Part shown: piece by piece, positions 10,644-22,532 of the stretch | How positions within the stretch are numbered: the first letter of the stretch is position 1 | Layout of the letters: every line of letters starts with the position of its first letter | Source of the DNA: Nicotiana tabacum | Lineage: Eukaryota > Streptophyta > Magnoliopsida > Solanales > Solanaceae | Direction of reading: 5' to 3' | DNA: 64,000 bases | NCBI RefSeq assembly: GCF_000715075.1 | Contig: NC_134081.1 | Span: 111,512,289-111,576,288, forward strand | Program-made: the position numbers and the translations under genes | The notes under the pieces: generated by a model | What the model was told of the DNA's origin: nothing | Database searches by the model: none | What the model saw: only the letters and a program-made list of their open reading frames with translations

Positions 10644-10904
10644 GGGGAAAATTTTAGGAATTTTACCATTTTGGATAAGGTAATTTATTTAATAGATAGA
10701 TTTCGAATCATTTAGCATATATTAATTATTTTGTACAATATTTGGATAGTTTCGGATTTTTCGGCGTCGAATCGAGAATTCAACGCGACGTGGTAATCGA
10801 AAAGTGGACTTTGAGACGAGGTAAGTCTCTTGTCTAATCTTGTGAGGAGAAAATTACCCCATAGGGATTAAATTGAATAATTGTTGCTAATTGCGGGGGC
10901 TACG

Positions 10905-10934
10905 TACGCACGAGGTGACGAGAGTCCGTGCGTA
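10905..10934 (+). other. Conserved-loop hairpin (LTR E)
   Basis: TACGCACG (10905-10912) pairs perfectly with CGTGCGTA (10927-10934) around the loop AGGTGACGAGAGTC. The loop core is shared with seven other LTR copies in the window while the stem varies. Confidence 0.6.
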
Positions 10935-11112
10935 GCTACTATTAATGCTAAAGTCCGGGTAGTTTAGGACTCAAAGCATGAATTACATGTGTACATTGAA
11001 TTCTTTGTTTAATTAATATTAATTGATATATATGAATATATTGTGAATTGTCAGATAAAGATATTAAAGGATGGAAATCTCATATGCTTGATTTTCTGTT
11101 TAAATTAATTAA

Positions 11113-11322
11113 TTGTTAAAAGAAATTATTCTTCCTCCCGAATTTATCTTTAATAAATATACTCTCTTCTCGGAGGTACATAAGAAAATGTCCTCCTTTC
11201 TTGTGGAGCGGGCCGAACGCCTCGGCAGGATAGATGCATCTATGAATCGTGCCGCACGTCCCTCGGCAGTGTACACGACACTCTGGATCGGGTCGTACGT
11301 CCTCGGCAGAAATCGTGCTTAA
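11113..11322 (+). CDS. Small 69-aa ORF inside LTR E (uncertain)
   Basis: Starts MLKEI and ends GRNRA. ORFs of exactly the same length and end occur in both LTRs of element D, and a 44-codon version survives in the 5' LTR of B. No known domain is recognised. The DNA underneath has three CTCGGCAG boxes about 40 bases apart (11221, 11262, 11302) and a 14-bp palindrome ATAGATGCATCTAT (11230-11243). The conservation may therefore be of DNA or RNA structure rather than protein. It lies wholly inside the predicted intron. Confidence 0.3.
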   Translation: MLKEIILPPEFIFNKYTLFSEVHKKMSSFLVERAERLGRIDASMNRAARPSAVYTTLWIGSYVLGRNRA

Positions 11323-12237
11323 TAATAATAATTACACGATACCTTAATGGTTTATTTCAGCTTGCGAAGCTAATTGATAAATTGGAAATATTTGGAATTT
11401 AATGAATTATTATTCCTGCTTGTTAAGGAATTATTGTTATTCCTGTAAATCAGACTAATTGATAAATTGAAAAGTTATTGAAATTGAATTGCAGCTTGTA
11501 AAGCTATTTGATAAATTGGAAGTTTTATTGAAATTGAATGATTTAATTAATAGATTGGAAATTGTTACATTTGAAGGAATTTTATTATTTCTGCTAATTG
11601 AATAAAATTATTATTAACTCTGTGATTCATGCTGATTTGAATAATTATAATTTATTCCAATTATTATTATTGACCCATAGTGAGTGTCAAAGTCGGCTAT
11701 TTCGTCTCTATCACTTCGATATTAGGCTTGATACTTACTGGGTACACGTTATTTTCGTACTCATACTGTACTTGCTGCACATTTTATTATGCAGGTACAT
11801 ATATGTATAGCGGCCTTGTGGGCGCAGATGTGTGGTTAATAATTGTGGGGACATATGTGAGCTGCATTCCGTATTACGATCCGCAGCCAACAGAGTCTCC
11901 TTCAGGGTTATTATATTTTCCTATCTAATTTGTATTCTAGACAGATGTTGTATTTTATTTTTAATTCCCTAGTAAATACTCATGCACTTGTGACACCGAG
12001 TTTTTGGAATGGTTTTTGAATTGTTTAGAAATTTAGTTGCTAAAAATATTTATTACTTATTCTATGAGTTTTATCTTTATTATTTCATTGAAGAAATTTG
12101 GGTAATTAAGTGAAGTTTGTATTGTTGGCTTGCCTGACAGCGGTGTCCGGCGCCATCACGACCTTAATGGATTTTGGGTCGTGACACAGACTCTACTAAG
12201 CTTGCTCATGACTCGTGAGACATAAGTAACCTAGTGC

Positions 12238-12247
12238 TCTGATACAA
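12238..12247 (-). other. Primer-binding site of element A (tRNA-Met type, mutated)
   Basis: On the minus strand it reads TTGTATCAGA, next to the LTR at 12251. This resembles the TGGTATCAGA primer site for initiator tRNA-Met that is intact in B and D, with one change. Confidence 0.65.
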
Positions 12248-12767
12248 ACTTGTCACGACCCGAAATTTCTACCTTCGGGACCGTGATGGCGCCTAACATT
12301 TCACTTGCTAGACAAGCCAACGTTAGAATAACTTAAACCATTATTAGCAATTTATTTTAATTACTTAATAAAGAAACCACACAACTGTAAAAATGTCTAA
12401 ATTAAAGTGAACAAACCAAAATAATAACGATGTCTAAATACCATCCCAAAACTGGAGCCACAAGTGCACGAGCTTCTAGAATAATACAAACAAGGGTCTG
12501 AAAAAAAATAAAGCTGTCTGAAAGTAAGCACACAACTAAAATAAAGTGGAAGGGGACTTCACAGCTGCGAACGTCGTACAGCTATACCTCAAGTCTCCTC
12601 TGATAGCTGAATCCGAGCAAAATCCAGTACGCCGCTGGGACCAACTCCGATATCTGCACAAGAAGTGCAGAGTGTAGTATGAGTACAACCGACCCCATGT
12701 ACTTTGTAACTGCCGAGCCTAACCTCGACGAAGTAGTGACGAGGCTAAGACAGGTCGCTTACATTAA

Positions 12768-13491
<724 letters not shown>

Positions 13492-13776
13492 ATTAGGAAA
13501 AACAATATACAACAATTATGATTTATTTTGGAAACAAGTAATGACATGTAGCAATTAATTGTGAAAATCAGGGAGAAAATAGGCAATTTAATATTTAATA
13601 TGCTAAATGTCAAGTAGCAATTAAGACACATAAATCAAATAAGCATGTAGCAATTATAGCATGAATTCAGGACATAATATTGGACAAGGAATATGAGAGA
13701 AATAATTAATATAATAATTAATTCATTACTTAAAATAATTTATGATTTTTAGGTAATTATGCAAACAATTAATTTG

Positions 13777-13814
13777 ACGACGTATAGGCACTCGTCACCT
13801 CGCCTACACGTCGT
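13777..13814 (-). other. Conserved-loop hairpin (LTR A), 13-bp stem
   Basis: Minus strand: ACGACGTGTAGGC (13814-13802) pairs with GCCTATACGTCGT (13789-13777) over 13 positions, one of them G-T, around the loop GAGGTGACGAGT. The stem sequence is unlike that of LTRs B, D and E, while the loop is the same. Confidence 0.65.
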
Positions 13815-14429
13815 TATACATGAAATTCACGCAACAAATAATCCAAGAATTCTATTCCCTCAATTCAAGATTAACCACGACACTTACCTTATTTTGCAAA
13901 TTTCAAGTGATCATTCGACCACAGCTTTTCCTTTCGAATTATCCTCCAAACCATTCAAACATAACAAATTATTTACCAACAATTCAATTTGAGTTTTAGA
14001 AATTATTCACAATTCGAAAGAGACTTAATTTAAGTCATTTTCGGAAAAAAGTCAACAAAAGGTTAACGTGGGGCCCACTTTTCGGAACCCGACGAAAAAT
14101 CATGAAATTCGGACACTTGTTTCGATACGAGTTCAACCATACTAAAATTATCGAATTCCGACATCGGATTGTCTTTCAAATCCTAAATTTTCGTTTTTGA
14201 AAAGTTTTACAAAAATTACAATTTCTTCCATCTAAATCTGAAATAAAGATGAATATAAACATGGATTTATAAAATATAAACATGGATTTATAAGGCATAC
14301 TTACCCAGTTCGAATTCGTGAAAAATCCCTTTGAAATCGTCTTTCCCGAGCTCTAAATGGCGGATATGAAAAATGGGTCGAAATCCCATTTTCAGAACTT
14401 AAGTTCTACTATACAGGGATTTACTCATC

Positions 14430-14765
14430 GCGATTGCGTAGAACAATTTCTGACTAGTTCAATTTTACTCTTCGCGATCGCGAAACATAAATTGCACGGG
14501 CTGCCAATTTGCACTGCGCAAATGTGACATCCCATACACGAATGCGAAGCATAACCCTTTAGACCTTTGCGATCGCGGACTGCTTCATGCGATCGCGTAG
14601 CACAAATTTGAGTGCCCCAGCTTCTGCCTCATTTCCTCTTCGCGGACGCGATCAATACTACGTGTTTGCGATGCACTGGGAGCCAACATTCTGCGATCGC
14701 GTTCCTCTCTTCACAAATGCGAAGAGTAAAAATCATAGCTCACAATTAACTCTTCGCAATCGCGA
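14430..14765 (-). repeat. CGC-N4-GCG motif array in LTR A (core GATC)
   Basis: Repeated CGCGATCGCG and related forms such as TTCGCGGACGCGATC, matching the array at about 370-710 in the other LTR. Some copies have decayed by C-to-T or G-to-A change (for example TTGCGATGCAC). Confidence 0.7.
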
Positions 14766-15466
14766 AGCACAATGCACCAGGTGACAGCTCAAGTTCAAAA
14801 ACCAGATTTTTCCAAAGTTCAAAAGGTCTGTAGGCTATCCGAAACTCACTCGAGCCCTCGGGGCTCCAAATATATGCACACAAGTCCAAAAATATATTAT
14901 ATGAACTCGCTTGCGCGATCAAAATACCAAAATAACATCTAGAACTACGAATCGGACACCAGATCAAATGAAATTTCAATGAAACTTAAGAATTCCTATT
15001 TTATCAACCGGACGTCCGAATCGCGTCAAATCACTTCCGTTTGGCACCAAATTTGGCAGACAAGTCATAAATGACATAACGAATCTATTTCAACTCTCGG
15101 AATCTCAAACTTTGAAATCTTTAAGCTTTCAAACTTTTAATTTTTAATAAATGGCGATAACTCAAAATAGGGACCTCCAAATTAAATTCCGGCCATACGC
15201 CGAAGTCCCAAATCATGATACGGACCTACCGGAACTGTAAAAATACTGATCCGGGTCTGTTTGCTCAAAATGTTGACTGAAGTCAACTCAAATGAGTTTT
15301 GAAGCACTATTTCACATTTTTATTAATTTTTCACATAAAAACTTTCCGAAAAAATTTGCGGACTGTGCACGCAAATCGAAAAATACTGAAAGGTATTATT
15401 CGAGCACTCAGAACACAGAAATAAATGTTTAAAATTAAAGATGACATATTGGGTCATCACAGTTAA

Positions 15467-15645
15467 TACCATGGTTTCCTATGCATTAGTTATGCATAGG
15501 ATAATATCAAATAGGTTGTATAAGTAATGCGTGCATAACTAATGCATAGGTTCAAAAAGTGTATAAAACAAGGTATTAGTAATACACAAAGTTAATGCAT
15601 GCATTATTTTATCTAATGCATTCTACCAAACTACTCCTAAATGTA
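15467..15645. mobile_element. MITE-like remnant
   Basis: Dense in TGCATTA/TAATGCA motifs, with self-complementary stretches such as CCTATGCATTAGTTATGCATAGG and an end TGCATTCTACCAAACTACTCC, which resembles short hAT-type MITEs of Solanaceae. The left end is cut by the insertion of element A, so terminal repeats cannot be verified. Confidence 0.4.
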
Positions 15646-16839
15646 TAAAAGGTTTTTCGTGAATGAAAGGTGTAACAGACATTTCACTACAAGGTTGACG
15701 AGTAAACTATGTATTTTGACTTTTTCTTTTAATATTGATTGGGCCTCAACTAGTAGAAGAGAATTTATTATAATATATGATATAGTGTACAATATTAAAT
15801 TAAGTGATTAGCGGGGTAAATACTCAAGTACACATGTTAGTAGATTATTAAAGACTCTGGATGTAATTTAGGAATTAAAAGAAGCGGGATTAAGCCCATA
15901 CTTCACGTTGCCGCCCATTTATGTTAGCTACGGTATTAGAATATGGGAATCTTTGGTGTATTTCCTTAGGAGACAAACAATACAAAGGAGAAAAAAAGGA
16001 AGTTGATAGGTTTGACATCAAATTGGAGAATACAATACATCGACCTTAGTTACGCCTTCTAATATTCATGGGTTTACTTACTGTGAGCAAATTGGATTAG
16101 GAAAAAGGAGCGTTATTTTTATTCAACCTTAGAAGTAAAGAGAAGGATTCAATTTCGGGCTTTCGGCATTATAGTGTACGACAAATTGAGTGCTAAGGTA
16201 TTAACTCTATCTTCTTTCTTTCTATATCTATGATCGTAACTATTAATATATTATATATGGTATTGAGAATCCTGTGGCTCAATAGCGTTACATTGAATAT
16301 ATTTATTGTTGTGATTCTTTTGTCAGAGAAGTAACAATGGTAGAACCATAATAAACTAGTGATATAATCATAACTAGTGGACATAATGCTTTAGCCAACG
16401 ATGGGGAGGAATGCTTATATAAGATTGACTTTTAAGGATTAGATATTTGTAAGTTTGGATTTTTTTTCACAATGTATCGTCAGGAGGTTACGGTGCATTA
16501 GTGGAGACCTTAATATATTAGGTACTGTTTTCGAATTTTTGCTTTTTAAGTTTAAACGGATTTTTCTCCAGGTATTATCATTTGAATCTGAGTACTAACT
16601 TGTAGTAATATAATTGAATATTAAGTTAAGATTGAGATATCGGACATGTTTTGATCTTAAAAATATGGTACTTGACGGTAGAATACTAAGATTCAGTTCG
16701 AAGCTTGAAAGTTAGTAATATAGAGATTTGACGAGATTAGCATAATTGACATTGTTAATTAATATTTTGCATAGATAGAGGCCATTGGAGGCCTTTTGGT
16801 TGGTGTTCTAGACGTTGCAAGGTTGGGGATGAAAGTACA
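15646..16839. other. Non-coding stretch, no gene seen
   Basis: AT-rich DNA with no convincing reading frame, RNA gene or repeat match by eye. It probably is the older target sequence that flanked element A and received solo LTR F at its right end. Confidence 0.5.
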
Positions 16840-17539
16840 TATAACGATCCGACTTGTCGTTTTGAGAATTAACATTCCGTTCCGTGGCTTAAGGTCCCGA
16901 GCAACTTCGTAAAAATGTATTATGAACCGCGTGCGTGGTCGAGTTTGATTTTCGGAAGATTCAGAATTAAATTGAAAGAACAATTTTTATTTTTTAAGCT
17001 TAAATGAAAAGAGTTTATCAGAGTTTGACTTTTGAGCAAACGACTCCGGAATGGGATTTTGATGATGTCAATAGCTTTGTATGATGATTTCGGACTTAGG
17101 CGTATGTCCGAATTTGTATTTGGAAGTCCGTAGGACAATTTGGCACATTTTGGCGAAAGTTGAAAAATGAAAGATTTTTAGAAAGTTTTTCCGGGAGTTG
17201 ACTTTTTGATATCGCGGTCGGATTTCAATTCTGAAAGTTGAAACAAATTCATAATGTCATTTATGAGTCGTGTGCAAAATTTGAAGTCACTCCGGATTGA
17301 TTTGATACGGTTCGGTGCAAATTACATAAGTTGGAAGATTTAAAAACTCATAATTCGATTCAAGGCGCGATTCGTGATTGACGTTGTTTGACCGGGTTTG
17401 AAGTCTCGACTAAGTTCGTATTGTATATTGGAACATATTGGTATATTTGGTTAAGTTCCTGAGGGCCTCAGATAGATTTCAGAAGGTTTACGGATTGTTT
17501 GAAAAATTGTTGTAAAAGTTGTTTTTTGGCAGCCATTGG

Positions 17540-17815
17540 TGTTATCGCATCTGCGATACAATTGATCGCAGATGTGCAATCGCAGAAGCAAGGTTGAGGT
17601 CGCAGAAGCGAAATGGACAGGTCTGGGCAGTGGTCGCGGGTGCGAAGAATATCCCGCACCTACGTGATCGCAGAAGCAGGCAGAGAAGGCACAGAAGTGG
17701 AAGGGCATCGCAGATGCGCATTTGGCATCACAGAAGCGAAAACGCTTCCGCATATGCAAGGCTTCAACTGGCCAGTGAGCATCGCAGAAGCGCAAATTTG
17801 TCCGCAGAAGAGGAA
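17540..17815 (+). repeat. CGC-N4-GCG-related array in LTR F (cores AGAA, AGAT)
   Basis: Repeated TCGCAGAAGCG, TCGCAGATGCG and GCATCTGCGA units. Many have drifted (for example TCACAGAAGCG), consistent with loss of methylated CpG. Confidence 0.6.
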
Positions 17816-18410
17816 ACTGGGCAGAATATTAAGGACCAAAAATGGTTATTTCGTCATTTTCGATTGGGAATTTTGGAGCTCGGTTTTGGGTGATTCTGGA
17901 GGGATTTTTCACAAGCTTGGTTGGGGTAAGTGTTCTATACCCAAAAGTGATTATATTTCATGAATCTTGGATTATATTCATCGTTTAATTCGAGTTTTAA
18001 TTGAGAAAATTGAGATTTTTGTAAAACTTTTCAAAAACGGAAATTCAAGATTTGGAATACGATTTGTTATTGGAATTCGATAAAATTGGTATGGTTGAAA
18101 TCGTATCGGAATGGGTCTTCGAATTTTGTAAAAATTCTGTCGGGTTCCGAGAGGCGTTGACTTTTGGTTGACTTTTTAATGTAAAATTTTAAGTTGGCAT
18201 TTTATTATCCGTAATTGTTTCCAATGAATTTTAATGAAGTTATACAATTAATTTGGATAGATTTGAGCTGTCCGGAGGTCAATTCAAGCAATAAGACTAT
18301 TGTGGAATATCAGCATAATTTCAAAAGGTAAGTATCTTGCCTAACCTTTAGTGTGGGAATTACCCCATAGGCATTGAGTCTTATGTGAAAATTTTGCAAT
18401 TGAAAATCAT

Positions 18411-18434
18411 GTACGCGAGGTGACGAGTACGTAC
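18411..18434 (+). other. Conserved-loop hairpin (LTR F), short stem
   Basis: GTACG (18411-18415) pairs with CGTAC (18430-18434) around CGAGGTGACGAGTA. This is the weakest stem of the series but has the full loop core. Confidence 0.45.
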
Positions 18435-18951
18435 TTAGTTTATATGTGCAAATTATATCGGTTGAAATTCGTAGACGCCCTTATGTATTAAATTGGAAAT
18501 AAATTGGTGGAACTTAGTAAATCCTTGATTTGTCATGCCTCATTCCTTGTTTGTTGAATTTATTTTTATATGATAATTTGGTGTGATCGCCGCTTTGATT
18601 TTTATGTGAATCCCGTATTTTTGTTGAGTTGATAATTCTGGAGATAATTTTATTATGGATTATTCATTTGCAAATAATTTATTAAGTAAGTTTAAAATGA
18701 GGCATTAATCTATTTGCCAAAATTTTGGATTAAAGAAGACGTTATTCCTTGATGAATTACTTTCCAGTTCATGTTATTGAAATTGGTAGTGAGTTATCAA
18801 GGTCATAAATCATATTGAGGCAAAATGTTAAATTGTGAAATATTATTTTGTTGAGTTGTTCACCCCGGATATTTTTGTTAAGATTTTGTGCACTTTATGG
18901 TCGAGTCATGGGCTCCTTATTATGAAAAATAATGTATTGTTGATTTCTGTG

Positions 18952-19195
18952 ACAAGTTGTGATATTTGAACACTTGATGTGCAATTTGTGATATGTTGTA
19001 ATATTTGAGCACATCTGTGATATGTTGTAATATTTGAGCACTTGAGGTGCAATTTGTGATATGTTTTGATATTTGAGCATTTGATGTGCAATTTATAATA
19101 TGTTGTGATATTTGAGCACTTGAGGTGCAAGTTGTGTTATACTGTGATAATCGGGCACTTGAGGTGCGAATTGTGATATATTGTGATATTGATAT
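18952..19195 (+). repeat. About 39-bp minisatellite in LTR F
   Basis: About six diverged head-to-tail copies built on TTTGAGCACTTGAGGTGCAA followed by TTTGTGATATGTTGTGATA. One copy is shortened (near 19010). No unique spacers separate the copies, so it is not a CRISPR array. Confidence 0.8.
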
Positions 19196-20618
19196 GTATA
19201 TGGTGGTAAAAGATCTGGGTGTTGAAACGCATGTGGTGAGATAAGGGGGGTTTGATACGCGTGGCTAGTAGGGGAACTACTAGAAGCCATGCGGTGTGAT
19301 AAGGGTGGCTAAAACGCGGGATGCTATTTCGGAAAAAATAATTTTTAAAAAACTAAATGTGAAGGTTCCCGCAGTGATATAAGGAATGATTGAAATTTAT
19401 TTATGATTTGGGATTACGAGGCGGTACCTCGGGAGTGCCCTTTGTTGATATTTCTCTATGGCTGCACTTGCCTTTGGTTATTTTTTTTCTATGATGTATT
19501 ATTTGATTTTATTATGTGTTTTGTATTCCTTGTTGTATTGTGTTGGTTTTGGCCCTTCGTATGAGACTATGAGGATTTGTGTTTCTTGTTTGTTTTACTG
19601 GTTTTCGAGGTTTAAGTTGTTTGAATAAAAGAAATTACTATTATGTTTTAATTTAATAAATTTTATATCCAAATCATTTCTTTGTTGATTTCTTACTTGG
19701 TTTTAAAATTGTAAACTTACTTTATTGAAAATAAATTGATCTTGCGGATCTTATATATATTGATATTTTGGTGCGTGAGTTGTATGTGCGGTTGTAATAG
19801 AGATATGTGCATGAGGTGGCGTGAAAATATGAAAGTGGGCTAAGACCCGTATTTTTATGAATATGAAATGAGGTATCACTGAGTGACTTTTATTTGAAAA
19901 AATTATATTCGAAAGATTTTTATTTGAAAAACTTATATGTGAAAGATTTATAATTGAAGGACTTACATTTGAAAGGCGTATATTTGAAGGACTTGATTAA
20001 TTGGTTGTACTTGTACTCATTATTCGCTTGAGCAATATTTATGGTCTTCTTGCTGACTTGTTGTTTATATCACTAGTTGATTATTGTTGCTATCTCTGCT
20101 ATTTGTCTTTCTATTATTTTTGTATGTTATATTGCACATGTTACTTAACTAGTGAGTGTCTTGACTGTACCTCGTCACTACTCCACCGAGGTTAGTCTTG
20201 ATACTTACTGGGTACCGACTGTGGTGTACTCATACAACACTTTTGCACATTTTTGTGCAGAGCCGGATATTGGAGATATCGAATTCGAACAGAGGTTAGA
20301 GTGTGATCGCAAGGATTTAAGGTAGAGCTTCTTGGTCGTCGTAGTCCCTTGGAGTCTTTCTATTTTATTGTACTGTCAACTCTTATTCGAACAGTATTAT
20401 ATATTCGATCCTTGAGATCATTGCATATATTCAGTTAGAGTTCGTGACTCAGTATTACCAGTCTTGAGAGGTTTTTATATTTATTTTCGCTTTTGGTTTC
20501 GATTATCTATTTCAAAAAAAAAAAATAGCTCGCAATGTAATTGTAATCGGCTTATCTAGTCTTAGAGACTAAGTGCCATCACGACGCATGTAGTGGGATT
20601 TTGGGTTGTGACAGTACA

Positions 20619-20822
20619 AGTGGAGGGGAGGGGTGAATTGTCGATTTTTTCTTTTCGTACCCTAAGTAGTTGACTAGTTTACTAATTAGTCAACTGAAGA
20701 TAAGGACAGAATATAAATAAAGCAGAAATAAAATGCAAGAATTAAGGACATCAGGGTTTTTATACTGGTTCGGATTCAATGTGAATAATACGTCCAATCC
20801 CCTTAGGTTGCAAGGGTGTTCT
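20619..20822. repeat. Left piece of an unclassified repeat split by elements B and D
   Basis: Begins with a run AGTGGAGGGGAGGGGTGAAT and continues through TTATACTGGTTCGGATTC. It continues at 30986-31792 after element B and, after element D, at 42235. The GGGGTGAATTG and TACTGGTTCGGATTCAATG phrases look like a dispersed repeat, possibly a copia-type LTR or leader, but I cannot assign it. Confidence 0.4.
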
Positions 20823-21529
20823 TGTAATGACCCAATCGGTCATTTTGACTTTTAGAACCGCGTTCCCCTAAATAAAATTCCCCATATGTGCTTTTATTAA
20901 TTTATGACTTGCGGGGATGGTTGGTTCGGGATTTAGAAGTGTCCGGGTTGAAATCGGAACACTTGGTTCCTTAGTTTGGCTTTAAAGGCCCAAGTTTGAC
21001 TTTGGTCAACATTTTGAGAAAACAACCATTGAATCAAGATTTGACGGTTCTAATAGGTTCGTATGATGATTTTGCACTTGGGCGTATGTTCAAATCGGGT
21101 TTTGGACAACCCGGGAGCGTTTCTGCACTTAATAGTGAAAAATCAACTATTTGAAGGTTTAATGTTCTTTAAATTTGGTTTGGAGTAGGTTTTAGAGTAA
21201 TTGAAGTCCGTTTGGAATTCCGAGCCCGAGAATAGCTTCATATGGTGATTTAAGACTTGCACGCAAATTTTGGTGTCATTCCGAGTAGTATAAGTATATT
21301 TCGGCGCATTCAGAGTAAGTTTGAAGAATTTAAAATTTCTAAGTTGAATCAATTTGGTTTGAGGTATGATTCTTAGTTTTGATGTTGTTTTACACGTTCC
21401 GAGGATTCGAGCGAGTCCATATTATGATTTCAAACATGTTAGTATGTTCGGGCGGGGTCTCGGGGGTCTCGGGGGTTAACCGGACGAGGCTCGGATCCTT
21501 TTTGGAAGATGGAGCAGTAGCTGAAGCTT

Positions 21530-21760
21530 TTAGCTTTTGCTGCAACCGCACTTGCGCTTAGGCAGCCACAGGTGCGAGCTTGCAGAAGTGAGCCCCAAGC
21601 CGCAGATGCGAGAAAAGGGGAGGCTGGCACGAACCGCAGAAGCGATCCAGGAAGGGCACCTGCTAGCTCGCAGGTGCGAAGGCAGTGACCGCAGAAGCGG
21701 AAAAGGCGCATGTGCGAAGGGCATCACCGCAGAAGCGGAACCGCAGGTGCGAAAATACTG
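21530..21760 (+). repeat. CGC-N4-GCG motif array in the 5' LTR of B (cores AGAA, AGGT)
   Basis: About nine units: CGCAGGTGCG, CGCAGAAGCG, CGCAGATGCG, CGCATGTGCG and CGCACTTGCG forms, at 15-30 base spacing. The matching 3' LTR array lies at 29190-29390, with different losses. Confidence 0.7.
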
Positions 21761-22260
21761 TCTGGAGAGAACCTTAAAAAGGGACGAGGCTCAGCCATTT
21801 TTGCCTATATTTCCTCCATTCTTGGGCGATTTTGGAACTTTTTGAGAGGGGATTTTAACTAGCAACTTGAAGGTAAGTTAATTCTACACATTTTGAGTTA
21901 AATATATAGATTATGGGTATATTATAACCTGTAAATTTTGAAAATCAAGGCTTTAGATGAAAATCCTAGATTTTTACAAAAATGAGATTTTAACCACGAA
22001 AATGGTTATGGAATTGGATGAAAATTGTATATTTGAGTTCTTGAGATTATGGGTAACGATTTCCTCTGAAACTTTTCGGAATCCGGGCACGTGGGCCCGG
22101 TGTGAACTTTAAAAAATTTACCATTTTGGGTTGGGTAATTAATTTGATAGTCTAATTTTGAATTATTGAGCATGTATTAATTATTTTATATAACAATTGG
22201 ATAGTTTCGGATTTTTCGGCACCGAATTGGGATTTTTAACGCAACGTTTTGATCGGGGAC

Positions 22261-22294
22261 TACGTACGCACGAGGTGACGAGAGTCCGTACGTA
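22261..22294 (+). other. Conserved-loop hairpin (LTR B, 5' copy)
   Basis: TACGTACG (22261-22268) pairs perfectly with CGTACGTA (22287-22294). The loop includes GAGGTGACGAGAGT. The downstream arm differs from that of LTR E (CGTGCGTA) and pairs with a shifted upstream arm, so pairing is maintained by register change. Confidence 0.6.
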
Positions 22295-22532
22295 TCTACT
22301 AATTATGCTATGTCCGGGTAGTTTAGGACTCAAACCATAAATTTTTTGTGATAATTGCATCTTTTATTTTATTAAATTACTGAAATTGTATTGTAAATTG
22401 TTAGAGGAAATAGTAAAAGATCGAAACTTCATATACTTGAATTTTGTGTAATTTATTTAATTGTTAACAGAAACTGAACATCCTATGTGTTAATATTATT
22501 AATAACTTCTCATTCCGGAGGTTCATAAGAAA

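Larger units (their letters stand above)
10821..11794 (+). other. Predicted leader intron of solo LTR E
   Basis: Donor GAG|GTAAGT at 10821, branch-like CTTAC inside GATACTTACTGGGTAC near 11730, T-rich tract and acceptor TATGCAG ending at 11794, giving 974 bases. Matching signals in matching order occur in LTRs A, B, D and F. Splicing itself is not shown. Confidence 0.45.
9215..12186 (+). mobile_element. Solo LTR E (Tekay-type), TSD CAGAC
   Basis: A single 2972-bp LTR from TGTAATGACC to GGGTCGTGACA, flanked by CAGAC at 9210-9214 and 12187-12191, inserted in the leader between primer site and gag of element A. A solo LTR forms when the two LTRs of an element recombine and delete the interior. 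Features inside: U3 start hairpin arms AATGACC/GGTCATT, CGC-N4-GCG array 9915-10300, donor-like sites near 10418 and 10821, G-box/TCP site 10633-10643, hairpin 10905-10934, a 69-codon ORF and an acceptor at 11794. Confidence 0.92.
18328..20260 (+). other. Predicted leader intron of LTR F
   Basis: Donor AAG|GTAAGT at 18328, branch-like CTTAC in GATACTTACTGGGTACC near 20200, and acceptor TTTTTGTGCAG ending at 20260, giving 1933 bases. It is the longest of the set; the minisatellite lies inside it. Confidence 0.4.
16840..20613 (+). mobile_element. Solo LTR F, unusually long (3774 bp), TSD GTACA
   Basis: Starts TATAACGATCC (a mutated TGTAACG) and ends GGGTTGTGACA; GTACA occurs at 16835-16839 and 20614-20618. 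It carries the same internal landmarks as the Tekay LTRs: a CGC-N4-GCG array, donor GTAAGT at 18328, hairpin loop CGAGGTGACGAG at 18416-18427, CTTACTGGGTAC near 20200 and acceptor TTGTGCAG ending at 20260. It has a unique minisatellite at 18952-19195. No internal domains remain. Confidence 0.88.

Noticed and set aside
18952..19195. Possible CRISPR-like repeat array
   Set aside because: Head-to-tail diverged 39-bp repeats without unique spacers, in a plant LTR.
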